Shown: positions 31,418 to 41,330, counted from the stretch's first letter. The stretch: DNA of 64,000 nucleotides from Streptomyces sp. WAC08241 (GCA_007858575.1 CP042279.1:1178001-1242000); one strand, 5' to 3'. Notes: generated from the sequence alone by a model not told the origin. Program-made: numbers and translations.

Positions 31418-31812
31418 TCAGGTCACGTCGATGTGCACGCTGGTCGACTTCACGCGGGCGGTGGCCTGCATGCCGACCTCCAGGCCCAGTTCCTCCACGG
31501 CCTCCCGGGTGAGCAGCGAGACGAGCCGGTGCGGACCGGCCTGGATCTCGACCTGGGCCGCGACGTCCCCGAGCTTGACGGCGGTCACGATCCCGGGGAA
31601 CGCGTTGCGCGCCGAGGTGTACGACTCCTCGCCCTCCCCGGCGGCCCCCGCCCGACCTCGACGGAGAAGGCGGCGAGGTCGCGGCCGTCGATGAGCCGCC
31701 GGCCGTTCTCGTCGCGGTGGGTGGTGACCCGGCCCGCGTCGGCCCAGCGGCGTGCGGTGTCGGGGCTGACGCCCAGCAGGCGGGCCGCCTGCCCGATGGT
31801 GTAAGACTGCAT
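31418..31812 (-). CDS. HTH-Mop (TOBE) molybdate-type regulator/binding protein, frameshifted
   Basis: About 131 residues. The N-terminal MerR/excisionase-like helix-turn-helix (QSYTIGQAARLLGVSPDTAR followed by RWADAGRV) is joined to a C-terminal Mop/TOBE domain (SARNAFPGIVTAVKLGDVAA; VEIQAGPHRLVSLLTREAVE; ATARVKSTSVHIDVT), with a frameshift near 31650. Mop domains bind molybdate or tungstate oxyanions. HTH-Mop proteins are common in actinobacteria and are thought to sense molybdate. The ATG at 31812 lies 7 nt after a good -10, so the mRNA is probably leaderless. No molybdate transporter is adjacent. Confidence 0.82.
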
Positions 31813-31849
31813 GAGTACAAGATTAGGCGGGTTTTCGCCGCATATGCAA
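31813..31849 (-). promoter_or_regulatory. Leaderless promoter of the HTH-Mop gene
   Basis: -35 TTGCAT (31849-31844), an 18-bp spacer and -10 TAATCT (31825-31820), then 7 nt to the ATG. The -35 overlaps the first CGCATATGC palindrome. The spacer also holds the inverted repeat GGCGGGTTTTCGCC. Confidence 0.6.
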
Positions 31850-31880
31850 TGTGTATGGAGGTAACTCAGCCGCATATGCG
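31839..31880. promoter_or_regulatory. Pair of CGCATATGC(G/A) palindromes, likely operator
   Basis: CGCATATGCA (31839-31848) and CGCATATGCG (31871-31880) are 32 bp apart, about three helical turns. The first covers the -35 of the HTH-Mop gene. Autoregulation by the HTH-Mop protein is the simplest reading. A role for the Lrp gene at 31895 cannot be excluded. Confidence 0.5.
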
Positions 31881-31894
31881 ACCCTGAGGGAGCC

Positions 31895-32373
31895 TCAGGA
31901 GACCCCCGGCCCCCGCCCGATCGCCTCGACCAGCGGCAGCAGCCGGTGGGGCACCCGTTCGCGCAGTGCGATCTCGGTCCGGGTGCGGACCACTCCGGGC
32001 AGTCGGATGAGGCGCTGGATGACGTCCTCCAGGTGCCCGGCGTCGCGCGCCACCACCCGGGTCAGCAGGTCCCCGCCCCCGGTGATGGAGAAGGCCTCCA
32101 CGATCTCCGGCACGGACGCGAGGGCGTCCCCGACCTCGTCCAGGTGCCCCTGGGTCACCTCGACGTGCACGAAGGCGAGGACCGGGTGGCCGAGGGCGGC
32201 GGGGAGAGGACGGGGCCGGTCGCGGTGATCACCCCGTCCCGTTCGAGCCGGTCGATCCGGGCCTGTACGGTGCCCCGCGCCACGCCCAGGATCCGCGCGT
32301 ACTCGCGCACGCTCGTCCTCGGCTGCTCGATCAGCAGCCGCAGGATCCGGGTGTCGAGCTCGTCCACCGCCAT
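31895..32373 (-). CDS. Lrp/AsnC family transcriptional regulator, frameshifted
   Basis: About 160 residues. The N-terminal HTH (DELDTRILRLLIEQPRTSVR; YARILGVARGTVQARIDRLE; RDGVITATGPVLS) and C-terminal RAM domain (LAFVHVEVTQGHLDEVGDAL; VPEIVEAFSITGGGDLLTRV; IQRLIRLPGVVRTRTEIALR) are both complete, joined by a frameshift near 32200. Lrp proteins form octamers and respond to amino acids; the target here is not evident. The ATG at 32373 starts the HTH. The 21-nt tail to the HTH-Mop operators is very short. Confidence 0.88.
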
Positions 32374-32440
32374 GCCCCGCCGGCCTCCTTCGGTCCCGTC
32401 CGCCCGGGGCGACTCTACGCTTCCCGGGCCTCCGCGCCGC

Positions 32441-32811
32441 TCAGTCCTCCGCGCGGGCCGCGTGCCTGGCCCAGAGGACCAGGGGGACCTGGAGGGGGAG
32501 GCGGCCGTAGGCGACGGCCCTGGCCGCCGCCGGGCGGTGACGCCAGTCGTACGCCATCTTCACGTTGGCCGGGAAGACGGCCGCGAAGAAGAGGGCGCTC
32601 GCGCGGGCGCTCGCCCGGCGCGTCCTCGGCGCCGCGAGACCGGCGGCGAGCGCCAGCTCGGCGACCCCGCTGACCCGCGTCCAGGTCCTCGGGCTGCCCG
32701 GCAGGGTGCGCGGCACGATCGAGTCGAACGGCCTCGGGGCGAGGAGTGGGTGGCGCCCGCGGCGGCCAGCAGGCCGGCGAGAGCGAGGGCGGAATGTGCG
32801 GGCCGGGGCAT
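32441..32811 (-). CDS. DoxX-like small membrane protein, frameshifted
   Basis: A four-helix membrane protein of about 123 residues. The first helix PRPAHSALALAGLLAAAGAT is followed, after a frameshift near 32740, by FDSIVPRTLPGSPRTWTRVS, the DoxX signature region, and then GVAELALAAGLAAPRTRRAS, ALFFAAVFPANVKMAYDWRH and AYGRLPLQVPLVLWARHAAR. The FPANVKMA motif is characteristic of actinobacterial DoxX proteins. Function is undefined; the family includes thiosulfate:quinone oxidoreductase subunits and redox-stress proteins. The ATG at 32811 sits 30 nt downstream of a TTACT-AGTAA palindrome. Confidence 0.8.
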
Positions 32812-32841
32812 GGCGATCCTCCGAGGCGACGTACAGATCTG

Positions 32842-32855
32842 TTACTGACGAGTAA
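32842..32855. promoter_or_regulatory. TetR-like palindrome upstream of the DoxX gene
   Basis: TTACTGACGAGTAA has perfect 5-bp arms with a 4-bp spacer, followed at once by GTAAG. It is in the leader of the DoxX gene. This spacing is typical of TetR-family operators, but no TetR gene is adjacent. The remainder of the 410-nt gap to 33221 contains a loose inverted repeat around 32975-33020 (AGTGGA...TCCACT) and no gene. Confidence 0.4.
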
Positions 32856-33221
32856 GTAAGAAGCGAGGATAGGCGGGAGCGGGGCGAACCGTCGAGGCCT
32901 GGAGCGCCCCCTTCCGCGATCCGGACCGCCGTCCCCGCCCGTCGCGACGGCGCCGATCCGGCGGAGATGGTCCGTTGGCCCACCAGTGGAGCATCGAGCG
33001 TTCCTTCCACTGGGCCGATGGTCCAGCCTATCGGCGATGAGTTGAGCCAATGGGGCCCTCGATGTTTTCCTGTGTCGTATCCACGTACTTTCGGCGCCGC
33101 GCAGCGCCGGGGCGGCGACGAGGCCGGTCCGGACCGCGGCGCTTCGTCGTGTCCGCGCGACCCCACCACCCCGGGAGCGCCGCGCGGCCGGCGGAAGGCA
33201 AGACAAGGGGCGGCCCTAGCC

Positions 33222-34730
33222 GTGAAGAAGATGTTCGTGGCCCCGGATCCGGGCCTCGTCCGACTGCGCGTCTCCCTGCGGGCGGTCCTCGGCATCGGCC
33301 TCGCGGTCGCGCTCGCCGAGCTCGCGGGGTTCTCCCTCACCGCTTCCATCACGGCCGGCCTCGCCGCGCTGCTCGCCCTCTTCACCGTGGGCGACCCGAC
33401 CGTGCGCCGCCAGGCCGTCACCACCGCCCTGCTGCCCGCCGCCGGCTTCCCCGTCCTCGCCCTGGCGACCCTCCTCCACGACCTCCCCTCCTGCGCGACG
33501 CCGCCTGGCTCCTCGTCGTCTTCGCCGGGGTCTACGCCCGCCGCTGGGGACCGCGCGGACACGCCCTCGGCATCTTCGCCTTCATGCAGTTCTTCGTGAC
33601 GCAGTTCCTGCACGCGCTCCCCGCGCAGTTGCCGGAGCTGTACGCGGCCGTGGCCCTCGCCCTGCTCGCCTCCGGTGCCGTCCGCTTCGGCGCCTGGTGC
33701 GTCGAGCGGCGCGTCCCGCCGCCCGCCGCGCCCGTCCCGCTGCCGGGCGCCCGCCTCGCCCGCCCCACCACCCGCCAGGCCTTCCAGGCCACCGCCGCCT
33801 GCGCCGTCGCCCTCGCCGCCGGCCAGTCGATCTCCCACGAGCGCTGGTACTGGGCCGTCGGCACCGCCTGGTGGATCTTCGTCAACACCGCCTCGCGCGG
33901 CGAGACCCTCGTCCGGGGCTTCCGCCGGGTCCTCGGCACCGTCACCGGCATCGCCGCCGGGCTCCTGATCGCCGTCCCCTGGGCGGCGCGCCCGCCCCGA
34001 CGGCCCTCCTGGTCGCCGTGTGCGTCTTCGGGATCTTCTACACCGCCCCGCTCTCCCATAGCTGGATGATGTTCTTCGTGACCGTCATGGCCGGTCTGCT
34101 CTACGGGCTGCTCGGCGTCCTGCACCCCGGGCTGCTGCTCCTGCGCTTCCAGGAGACCGCCGTCGGCGCGATCGGCGCCGCGATCGGCGTGGCCCTGCTG
34201 CCCGTGACCACGCACGCCGCCACCAACGCCTGGATCGAGCGGGCCGTGACCTGCGTCCACACCTGCACCACGGCCGCCGCCCGCCGACTCGCCGGCGACC
34301 CGGCTGCCGACCCGGCGCCGCACGCCGCCGAGCTGGAACTCCTGCTCGGCCGGGTCCGGCTCTCCCTCGCCCCGCTCGTGCACCCGCTGAGCTCGCTGCG
34401 CGCCCGCAAGGCCCGCGCCCGCCGGGTGCTCGCCCTCCTGGACGACTGCGCCCGCGAGATCAGGGCCTCGCCGCCGTCGCCGCCGACCCGGACGCCTCGC
34501 ACGACGCCCGGCTCGCGGCCGCCGCCTGGCGCGTCGAGGCCGCCGTCCACGCCCTCGTGCCCCCGGCGAAGCCCGCACGGTCCGCGGTCGCCGAGGCGGC
34601 CGGGGTGCCGCACCACCACCCCGGCGCCGAGGCCGCCCTCGGCCACCTGCACGGCCTGGAGCAGGCCCTCGTCGACCTCGCGGCGCCCCTGCGCACCTCC
34701 CCGCGCGCGCCCCTGGTCCCGGCCGCCTGA
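33222..34730 (+). CDS. FUSC family membrane protein (aromatic acid exporter type), frameshifted
   Basis: About 500 residues with two blocks of membrane helices. The first block has VSLRAVLGIGLAVALAELAG, ITAGLAALLALFTVGDPTVR and FAFMQFFVTQFLHALPAQLP. The second, FUSC-like, has TRQAFQATAACAVALAAGQS, WYWAVGTAWWIFVNTASRGE, TLVRGFRRVLGTVTGIAAGL and SHSWMMFFVTVMAGLLYGLL. A helical cytoplasmic C-terminal domain follows (PLVHPLSSLRARKARARRVL; GAEAALGHLHGLEQALVDLA). The R-G-E/T-x-V-R-G-F-R-R motif is diagnostic of the FUSC/ArAE superfamily. Frameshifts are near 33487 (a four-C run), 33993 and 34475. The GTG at 33222 begins VKKMFVAPDPG. The substrate is unknown. A strong terminator follows. Confidence 0.85.
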
Positions 34731-34744
34731 ACCGACCGCCCGCA

Positions 34745-34782
34745 CAAGGGGCCGGAATCGATGCCCCGGTTCCGGCCCCTTG
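34745..34782 (+). terminator. Terminator after the FUSC gene
   Basis: A perfect 13-bp stem: CAAGGGGCCGGAA (34745-34757) with TTCCGGCCCCTTG (34770-34782), and a 12-nt loop. It lies 15 nt after the stop. Confidence 0.8.
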
Positions 34783-34855
34783 GTCTAGACCCCTGCTACC
34801 GTCGGCCGCGGAACGGCCGGCCGGACGAGGCCGGCGCCGGGACAGGGGAGACGCC

Positions 34856-35916
34856 GTGGGCGACGCAGGAACGGTCCGGAACGGGGAACACGAAGGCGCG
34901 GTACGGGCCTGGATCGGCTCCTTCACCTCGGCGGGCGGACCCGGGGTCCTCGTCGCCGACGTGGACCCCGGGACGGGCGCCCTGACCGTCACCGGCGCGA
35001 GCGACGCCGTCGCCGACCCGTCCTTCCTCGCCCTCGCCGGGCCCCTGCTCTACGCCGTGTCCGAGACCGACGCGGGCGCCGTGGCCGCCTTCGACGTCAC
35101 CGGGCCCGCACCCCGGCTGCTCGGCGCGCCCGTCCCCGTCGACGGCTCCGGACCCACCCACCTCTCCTTGGCCGGAGGGCACGTTCTGACCGCCAACTAC
35201 ACCTCCGGCAGCGTCACCGTCCTGCCCCTGGCCGTCGACGGCACCGTCCGTCCCGCCACGGCGGTCCTGCGCCACGAGGGGAGTGGCCCGTCGCGGACCG
35301 CCAGAGCGGCCCGCACGCCCACCAGGTGCTCCCCGACCCCAGCGGCCGCTGGGTCCTGAGCGTGGACCTCGGCACCGACTCCGTGTGGATCCACGCCCTC
35401 GACCCCGCGACCGAGGAGCCCTCCTTCCATGCCGAGACCGCGCTGCGCCCCGGCACGGGCCCGCGCCACCTCGCCTTCCACCCGTCCGGCACGCACGCGT
35501 ACGTCCTGCACGAGCTGGAGCCCGTCCTCACCGTCTGCCGCTGGGACGCGGAGACCGGCACCCTCGAACCGCTCGGCGAGACCCGCGTCGTCCCCGAGGA
35601 CGCCCCCGGCCCCAGCTTCCCTCCGAGGTGGTCGTCGCCCCCGACGGGCGCTTCCTCTGGCCGCCGTCCGCGGCGACGACACCCTCGCCGTCCTCGCCCT
35701 CGACCCGGACGGATCGAAGGCCGAGCTGACCGCCACCGTGCCCTGCGGCGGCACCTGGCCCCGGGACCTGACCCTCGCCCCTCGGGACGGCACCTGTACG
35801 CGGCGAACGAGCGCTCCGGCGACGTCACCTGGTTCTCCCTCGACCCCGGCACCGGCGTCCCGTCCCGCGCGGGCGCGATCGAGGCCCCGGCGGCCTCCTG
35901 CGTCGTCCTGGGCTGA
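34856..35916 (+). CDS. Lactonase family beta-propeller protein (6-phosphogluconolactonase/YbhE type), frameshifted
   Basis: A seven-bladed propeller of about 350 residues. VRAWIGSFTSAGGPGVLVAD, LYAVSETDAGAVAAFDVTGP and GPTHLSLAGGHVLTANYTSG are the first blades. After a shift near 35285, PHAHQVLPDPSGRWVLSVDL carries the H-A-H catalytic-site motif, followed by GPRHLAFHPSGTHAYVLHEL; the final blades are HLYAANERSGDVTWFSLDPG and APAASCVVLG. Further frameshifts lie near 35620, 35660 and 35780. Some members hydrolyse 6-phosphogluconolactone; others act on different lactones. The GTG at 34856 follows AGGGGAGAC. Confidence 0.85.
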
Positions 35917-35948
35917 CTCCCGAGCCCTCCTTGCCCCGGGCGCACGCC

Positions 35949-35980
35949 GAAGGGCCCGCACCGACCGGTGCGGGCCCTTC
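35949..35980. terminator. Bidirectional terminator between lactonase and chelatase genes
   Basis: A perfect 14-bp stem (35949-35962 with 35967-35980) with loop GACC lies between two convergent genes. Confidence 0.85.
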
Positions 35981-36008
35981 CGTGGAGCGGCGAACGGCGT
36001 CGCGACCC

Positions 36009-36927
36009 TCAGAGCGCGGGCGCGCCCTGCGGCTGCTGCGGCGGGATGCCGAGCGCGGCCGAGTACTGCGAGAGGACCAGCTTGCCGATCGCCGGGTAGG
36101 CGCCCAGCGGCTCGGCGGCGGCGCACCCGGCCTCCTTCGAGGCCTCGTCGAGGAGCCCTCGGCCAGCTCGGGACCGATGAGGTACGGCGCGAGGGCGAGC
36201 TGCTCCGAGCCCGCGGCGCGGAGCTGCTCGGCGACGGAGGCGATCGAGCCCTCCTGGTCGAGCGCGGCGGCGATCACCGGCACGGCGAGGCGCGCGGCGA
36301 GCAGCATGCCGGTGATCCTGGCGGCCTGCACGGCCTCCTCGCCGCCGACCGTGGCCAGGATGATGCCGTCGGCGGCCGTCGTGACCGTGAACAGGCGGGC
36401 GCGGTCGGCGCGGGCCAGGCCCGCCTCCGACAGGCGCACGTGCAGCGCCTCGGCGAGCAGCGGGTGCGGACCGAGGACGTCGGTCAGCTCGGCGGTGTTG
36501 CCGCCGTCCATCACGGCCTGGCGGACCCGGCGCGTCTGGGCGCTGTCCGGACCGGCGAGCAGCGGGACGACGACCGCGGCCGGGCCCGTCGGGCGGTGAC
36601 CTCGCGGCCGGCGGCCACGGCCAGCTCGTACCGCTGGGTGCGCAGCGCCTCGACGGCCGTCAGCACGTTCGCCAGGGACGGGAACTCGACGTCGTCGCCC
36701 TCCAGGAAGCCGATCACGGCCTCCAGGCCGGGCAGCTCGGAACGGGCGATGCTCACGACCTCTTCGGCCAGCGAGCGTATGGCGGCGGACGGCACGCCGG
36801 GCACGGCGAGAACCAGCGCGGGAGCGCCTCGGGCGCCGCCGCGGGTTCGGGCGACGGTGCCGCCCGGACTGGCGGGGTCGAGGCATTCGTACAGGCAGGC
36901 CGGAAGCAGGCCCAGTGGGGAGCTCAT
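36009..36927 (-). CDS. CbiX/sirohydrochlorin chelatase-like protein, frameshifted
   Basis: About 305 residues with two chelatase-like repeats. The first is ALVLAVPGVPSAAIRSLAEE; the second begins AAVVVPLLAGPDSAQTRRVR, with DVLGPHPLLAEALHVRLSEA, FTVTTAADGIILATVGGEEA and IAAALDQEGSIASVAEQLRA. The end reads LGAYPAIGKLVLSQYSAALG after a frameshift near 36155; another shift is near 36590. Class II chelatases insert Co or Fe into sirohydrochlorin. The classical H-G-x-R/S-x motif at the N-terminus is replaced here by VPGVPS, so catalytic activity is doubtful and the protein may be a diverged homologue. The ATG at 36927 fits the usual start. Confidence 0.72.
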
Positions 36928-37114
36928 GGCGCCGCATGCTACTGGTTTCGACCCCGCCGCCGTTCGCTGAGGTGCGGTCACGCGCCTTCTGTCCCCCATG
37001 TCCAGTCCCCTGTGTCCCTTCCGTTCCGCTTCCGCTTCCCTCCGGTCCCGCCTCCGCCCGCGCCCGGCCGTCCCCGGCCCGCCGCACCGGCTCCCCACCT
37101 GGGCGGACGCCCCG

Positions 37115-38123
37115 TTACGAGATCTCCGCGCCGAACAGCCGGAGCAGCGACGGGTCCTCCGGCAGCCGGAGCGTCCCGGTGGCGAGCGCCGAGGCGAGGG
37201 AGACCGCCCCGGCCAGCGGGTCCCCGCGGCCTCCACCGTCCGGGCGTGCGGGAGCAGCTCCCCGAGCGCGGCCCGCAGGGGTACGAGCAGGGGTCGCCCA
37301 TCCTGAACAGGCCCCCGGTCAGGGCCACCACGGCCCCGGTCCCGGCCGGGCACGCGGCTCCGGCCGCCTCCGCGATGTGCGTACCGGCCCGCGCGAGGAT
37401 GTCCGCCGCCACCGGGTCCTCCGGGGCGCAGCGCCCCACCTCGGGCGCGAAGGAGGCGAGCACCGCGGGCCGGTCCGTCCGCGGATAGAGCGCGCCCGGA
37501 AGGCCCGCCATCGGCCCGAACAGCTTCTCGGCCCGGTCCAGGAGCGCCGCCGAACCGCCGCGCCGCCCGTCGTACGCGCGCATGGCCGCCTCCAGGCCCG
37601 CCCGGCCGATCCAGGCGCCGCTGCCGCAGTCGCCCAGGAGGTGCTCCCCAGCCGTCGGCCCGCCGCCAGGCCGCCAGGTCCGTGCCGAGCGCGATCATCC
37701 CCGTGCCGCCCGCGACGACCGCGCCCGGCCGCTGTCCGAGCGCCCCCGCGTACGCGGTGACCGCGTCGGCCGCGAGCGCGAGCCGCCGCACCCCCACGCC
37801 GCCGCCAGCGCGCCCGGCAGCTCGGCCCGCAGCTCGTCCCCGAGGGTCGCCATGCCGGCGGCGCCCACGGCCGCGGCGAGCACCGGGCGCCCGCCGAAGG
37901 GCTCCGTCAGGGCGCGGACGGCCGGCAGGACCTGCTCCAGGAAGTGGGCGGCGGAGATCCCGCCCGGCCCGGTCCGCACCGGCTCGCGCGAGGCGCGGTC
38001 GCCGAGGACCGTGCCGGTCGCGGCGTCGGCCAGGGCGATCCGCAGCCCCGAACCGCCGGAGTCGACACCGACGACCAGACCGCCGGAACCGTTGGAGGGG
38101 CGTTCGCGGAAACCAAGGTGCAC
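37115..38123 (-). CDS. BadF/BadG-type ATPase, N-acetylglucosamine kinase-like, frameshifted
   Basis: A sugar kinase of about 335 residues in the ASKHA fold. The phosphate-1 motif is GLVVGVDSGGSGLRIALADA; GPGGISAAHFLEQVLPAVRA follows. After shifts near 37790 and 37655 come ADAVTAYAGALGQRPGAVVA, GTGMIALGTD (phosphate-2 region) and LGDCGSGAWIGRAGLEAAMR, then VVALTGGLFRMGDP (adenosine motif). The C-terminus DPLAGAVSLASALATGTLRL ends in GAEIS at 37115. BadF-family kinases such as NAGK phosphorylate GlcNAc. The GTG at 38123 is assumed; a start nearer VVGVDSGG is possible. The gene is divergent from ung with a 77-nt gap. Confidence 0.82.
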
Positions 38124-38200
38124 CGTCCTCGTACGGGGAGGGAGGGGACCCGGTGGACGTCCGGGCCCGTTGTCACTGTAGGCCGGTAGAGTGACGGACC

Positions 38201-38876
38201 GTGACAGCGCGACCTTTGAGTGAACTGGTGGAGCCCGGCTGGGCGGAGGCCCTGAGCCCCGTCGCGGACCGCGTGGCGGCCATGGGCGACTTCCTGCGGG
38301 CGGAGATCGCCGCGGGCCGGACCTATCTGCCCTCCGGGCCGAACGTCCTGCGGGCCTTCCAGCAGCCCTTCGACGACGTGCGGGTCCTGATCGTGGGTCA
38401 GGACCCCTACCCCACGCCGGGGATGGCGATCGGGTTGAGCTTCGCGGTCGCGCCCGAGGTCCGCTCCCTGCCCGGCAGCCTGGAGAACATCTTCCGGGAG
38501 CTGCACACCGACCTGGGCCTGCCCCGGCCGTCCAACGGCGACCTGACCCCTGGACCCGCCAGGGCGTCCTGCTCCTCAACAGGGCGCTGACCACCGCCCC
38601 GCGCAAGCCGGGCGCCCACCGGGACAAGGGCTGGGAGGAGGTCACCGAGCAGGCGATCCGCGCCTCGCGGCCCGGGGCAAGCCCCTGGTGTCGATCCTGT
38701 GGGGCCGCGACGCCCGCAACACCCGCCCGTTCCTGAACGGCCTCCCGGCGGTCGAGTCCGCGCACCCCTCCCCGATGTCGGCGGACCGGGGCTTCTTCGG
38801 CTCCCGGCCCTTCAGCCGCGCCAACGAACTCCTGCTCGGCCTGGGCGCGCAGCCCGTGGACTGGCGCCTGCCCTGA
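38201..38876 (+). CDS. ung: Uracil-DNA glycosylase (family 1), frameshifted
   Basis: Removes uracil from DNA to start base-excision repair; about 226 residues. The water-activating motif is [20 protein letters not shown]; the Leu-intercalation motif is [20 protein letters not shown] with FSRAN after it. [20 protein letters not shown] and [20 protein letters not shown] are core strands. Two frameshifts interrupt it, near 38549 (a C run shortened from five to four) and near 38672. Neither damages the conserved parts, which supports sequencing error. The GTG at 38201 gives [18 protein letters not shown], the usual Streptomyces start. Confidence 0.95.
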
Positions 38877-38896
38877 CCCGGGCGCGGGCGGCGCCC

Positions 38897-39977
38897 TCAG
38901 ACCACCGCCGCCCGCACGCACAGCACGTCCGGCAGGTGCTCGGCGAGGAGCTGCCAGGTGTCCCCGTCGTCGGCGCTCGCGTACACCTCGCCGTTCCGGT
39001 TGCCGAAGTAGACGCCCGCCGGGTCCGCGTCGTCCGTGCACAGCGCGTCCCGCAGCACCGTGCCGTAGTGGTCGCCCCCGGGCAGCCCGGCCGTCAGCGG
39101 CTCCCACGTGTCCCCGGCGTCGGTCGTGCGGTAGACCCGGCACCGGCGGCCCGCGGGCACCCGGTCGGAGTCCGCCGTGATGGGGAAGAGGTAGGCGGTG
39201 CCGGGCGGTGGGGGTGCGCGGCGACCGCGAACCCGAAGTCGGAGGGGAGCCCCGCGCCGATGTCGGACCAGAGGGCGCCCGCGTCGTCGCTGCGGAAGAC
39301 GCCCCAGTGGTTCTGGAGGTAGAGCCGGTCCGGGTCGCCCGCGTCCTGGGCGATCTTGTGGACGCACTGCCCGAACTCGGGGTGCGGGTCCGGCAGGAAG
39401 ACCGCGGACACCCCCTCGTTGGAGGGCTCCCAGGCCGCCCCGCCGTCTCTCGACCGGAAGACCCCGGCGGTCGACACCGCGACCGTGAGCGCGTCGGGGT
39501 CGCGGGGGTCGGTGACCACGGTGTGCACGGCCTCGCCACCCCCGCCGGGCTCCCACCGCGACCGGGTCGGGTGCTCCCACAGCGGGCGGACCAGCTCGAA
39601 GGACTCGCCGCCGTCCGCCGACCGGAAGAGCGCGGCCGGCTCCGTCCCCGCGTACACCACGCCGGGGAGTGCGCCGGCGCCGGGTGCAGTTGCCAGACGC
39701 GCTCCAGGGAGGCCCCGGTGTCCTCGGGGAACCGCACGGCCGGCCGGGCCGGCTCCGTCCAGCTCCGGCCGAGGTCGTCGGAGTGGAAGACGGACGGCCC
39801 CCAGTGGGCGCTGTCCCCGCCGACGAGCAGGCGCGGGGTCGGCCCCCGGGTGTCGACGGCGACCGAGTACACCGCCTGCGCGGGGAACGCCGGTTCCCCG
39901 AACTCCCATCGTCCGTCGTGCCTTCGGCCGATGAAGAGGCCCTTGCGGGTTCCCACGGTGAGGAGTACGTCGGGCAT
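38897..39977 (-). CDS. BNR/WD40-YVTN propeller protein (sialidase-like, non-secreted), frameshifted
   Basis: About 360 residues. [20 protein letters not shown] is the usual start of this actinobacterial family. Asp-box-like blades follow: [78 protein letters not shown] and [20 protein letters not shown]. No signal peptide is seen and the YRIP catalytic arginine motif of sialidases is absent, so it is probably not a glycosidase. Related proteins resemble photosystem assembly or VPS10-like propellers. Frameshifts lie near 39670 and 39210. The ATG at 39977 is supported by the conserved N-terminus. Confidence 0.82.
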
Positions 39978-40018
39978 GGCTGCCACCTCCAGGACGCCTT
40001 TGTCACGGATACGGCCAG

Positions 40019-40140
40019 TCTGCACCCGCCCACTGACAACGCCTCCCGGACGCGCCTCGGGGCCTCCGGGAGGCGCCTCCGGACGCGCCCCGAGCCCCCG
40101 GGACGCGCCTTCCGGACGCGCCTCCGGATTCCCGGGGACC
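40019..40140. repeat. Degenerate GGACGCGCC repeats
   Basis: The word GGACGCGCC recurs four times with related flanks (CTCCCGGACGCGCC, CTCCGGACGCGCC, CCCGGGACGCGCC, TTCCGGACGCGCC) in the 166-nt gap between two genes on the minus strand. It may be a decayed tandem repeat. No gene or clear terminator is seen here. Confidence 0.45.
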
Positions 40141-40143
40141 CCG

Positions 40144-41224
40144 TCAGATCGCCCAGGCGTACTGCGACGGCGCGTGCGTCTCCGCGCCCAGCTCGCGGGC
40201 GGCGCGGCGGGGCCAGGAGGCGTCGCGCAGCAGCTCGCGGCCCAGGAGGACTGCGTCGGCCTCGCCGTTGGCGACGATCTTCTCGGCCTGTGCGCTTTCG
40301 GTGATGAGGCCGACGGCGGCCACGGGCAGCCCGGTCTCCGCCTTGACGCGGGCGGCGAAGGGCACCTGGTAGCCGGGGCCGACCGGGATCCGGGCCGGTC
40401 CGCCGTTGCCGCCGCTGGAGACGTCGAGGAGGTCCACGCCGTGCTCGCGCAGCAGCGCGGCGAACCGCACGGTCTCGTCGGCCGTCCAGCCCCCCTCCTC
40501 CAGCCAGTCGGTGGCCGAGACGCGGAAGAAGACGGGCAGGTCCTCGGGCCACACGGCCCGCACCGCGTCGACGACCTCCAGGGCGAAGCGGGTCCGGTTC
40601 TCGAAGGAGCCGCCGTACGCGTCCGTGCGGCGGTTGCTGTGCGGGGAGAGGAACTCGCCGATGAGGTAGCCGTGGGCGCCGTGCACCTCGACGACCTCGA
40701 ACCCGGCCGCCAGGGCGCGGCGGGCCGCGTCCGCGAACTGCCCGGTGATCTCCCGGATCCGCTCCTCGGTCAGCTCGGTCGGCACCGGGTGGTCCTCGGC
40801 GAACGGGACCGGGCTGGGGCCGACCGGCTGCCAGCCGTCGCCGCCGGGCGCGACGGGCCCGCGGCCTCCCAGGGGCGGTTGGTGGAGGCCTTGCGCCCGG
40901 CATGTCCGATTTGGATACCGGGCACGGTGCCGTGCTCCTTGAGGAAGCCGGCGATCCGCCGCAGTCCCTCGGTCTGGGCGTCGTTCCAGAGGCCGAGGTC
41001 CGCCGGGCTGATGCGGCCCTCGGGGCCACCGCGGTCGCCTCGACCAGGATCAGTCCGGCGCCGCCGGTGGCGCGGGCGGCGTAGTGGGCGAAGTGCCAGT
41101 CACGGGCGACCCCCGCCTCCGGTCCGGTCGTCTCCGCCGAGTACTGGCACATGGGCGCCATCCAGACCCGGTTGGGGAAGGTCAGGGACCGCAGGGTGAA
41201 GGGTTCGAACAGGGCGACGCTCAT
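40144..41224 (-). CDS. NADH:flavin oxidoreductase, old yellow enzyme family (YqjM type), frameshifted
   Basis: An FMN-dependent ene-reductase of about 360 residues. [20 protein letters not shown] and [10 protein letters not shown] carry the YqjM-type N-terminal C-x-[14 protein letters not shown] and [17 protein letters not shown] (read across shifts) hold the His pair region. [40 protein letters not shown] and [20 protein letters not shown] are core OYE motifs, and [20 protein letters not shown] is the phosphate-binding end. Frameshifts are near 41015 and 40865. The ATG at 41224 is clear. It is divergent from an ArsR-type regulator, with a TTGACA -35 for this gene at 41308-41303 next to the shared operator, so expression is probably repressed until an inducer such as an electrophile appears. 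Confidence 0.9.
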
Positions 41225-41301
41225 GACGGACTCCGTTTCGGGGTGCCTCGGTTCCGGGATGCCGTGAGGATGTTCGTACGATACTCACCGTACTACGGCG
41301 C

Positions 41302-41330
41302 CTGTCAAACTACGAGGTTCCTCGTACAAT
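41302..41330 (+). promoter_or_regulatory. ArsR-type operator between OYE and ArsR genes
   Basis: TACGAGGTTCCTCGTA (41311-41326) is a palindrome with perfect 7-bp arms. On the plus strand CTGTCA (41302-41307) and TACAAT (41325-41330) are 17 bp apart, so the operator fills the spacer. On the minus strand TTGACA (41308-41303) abuts it. One bound repressor would cover both promoters. Confidence 0.65.
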
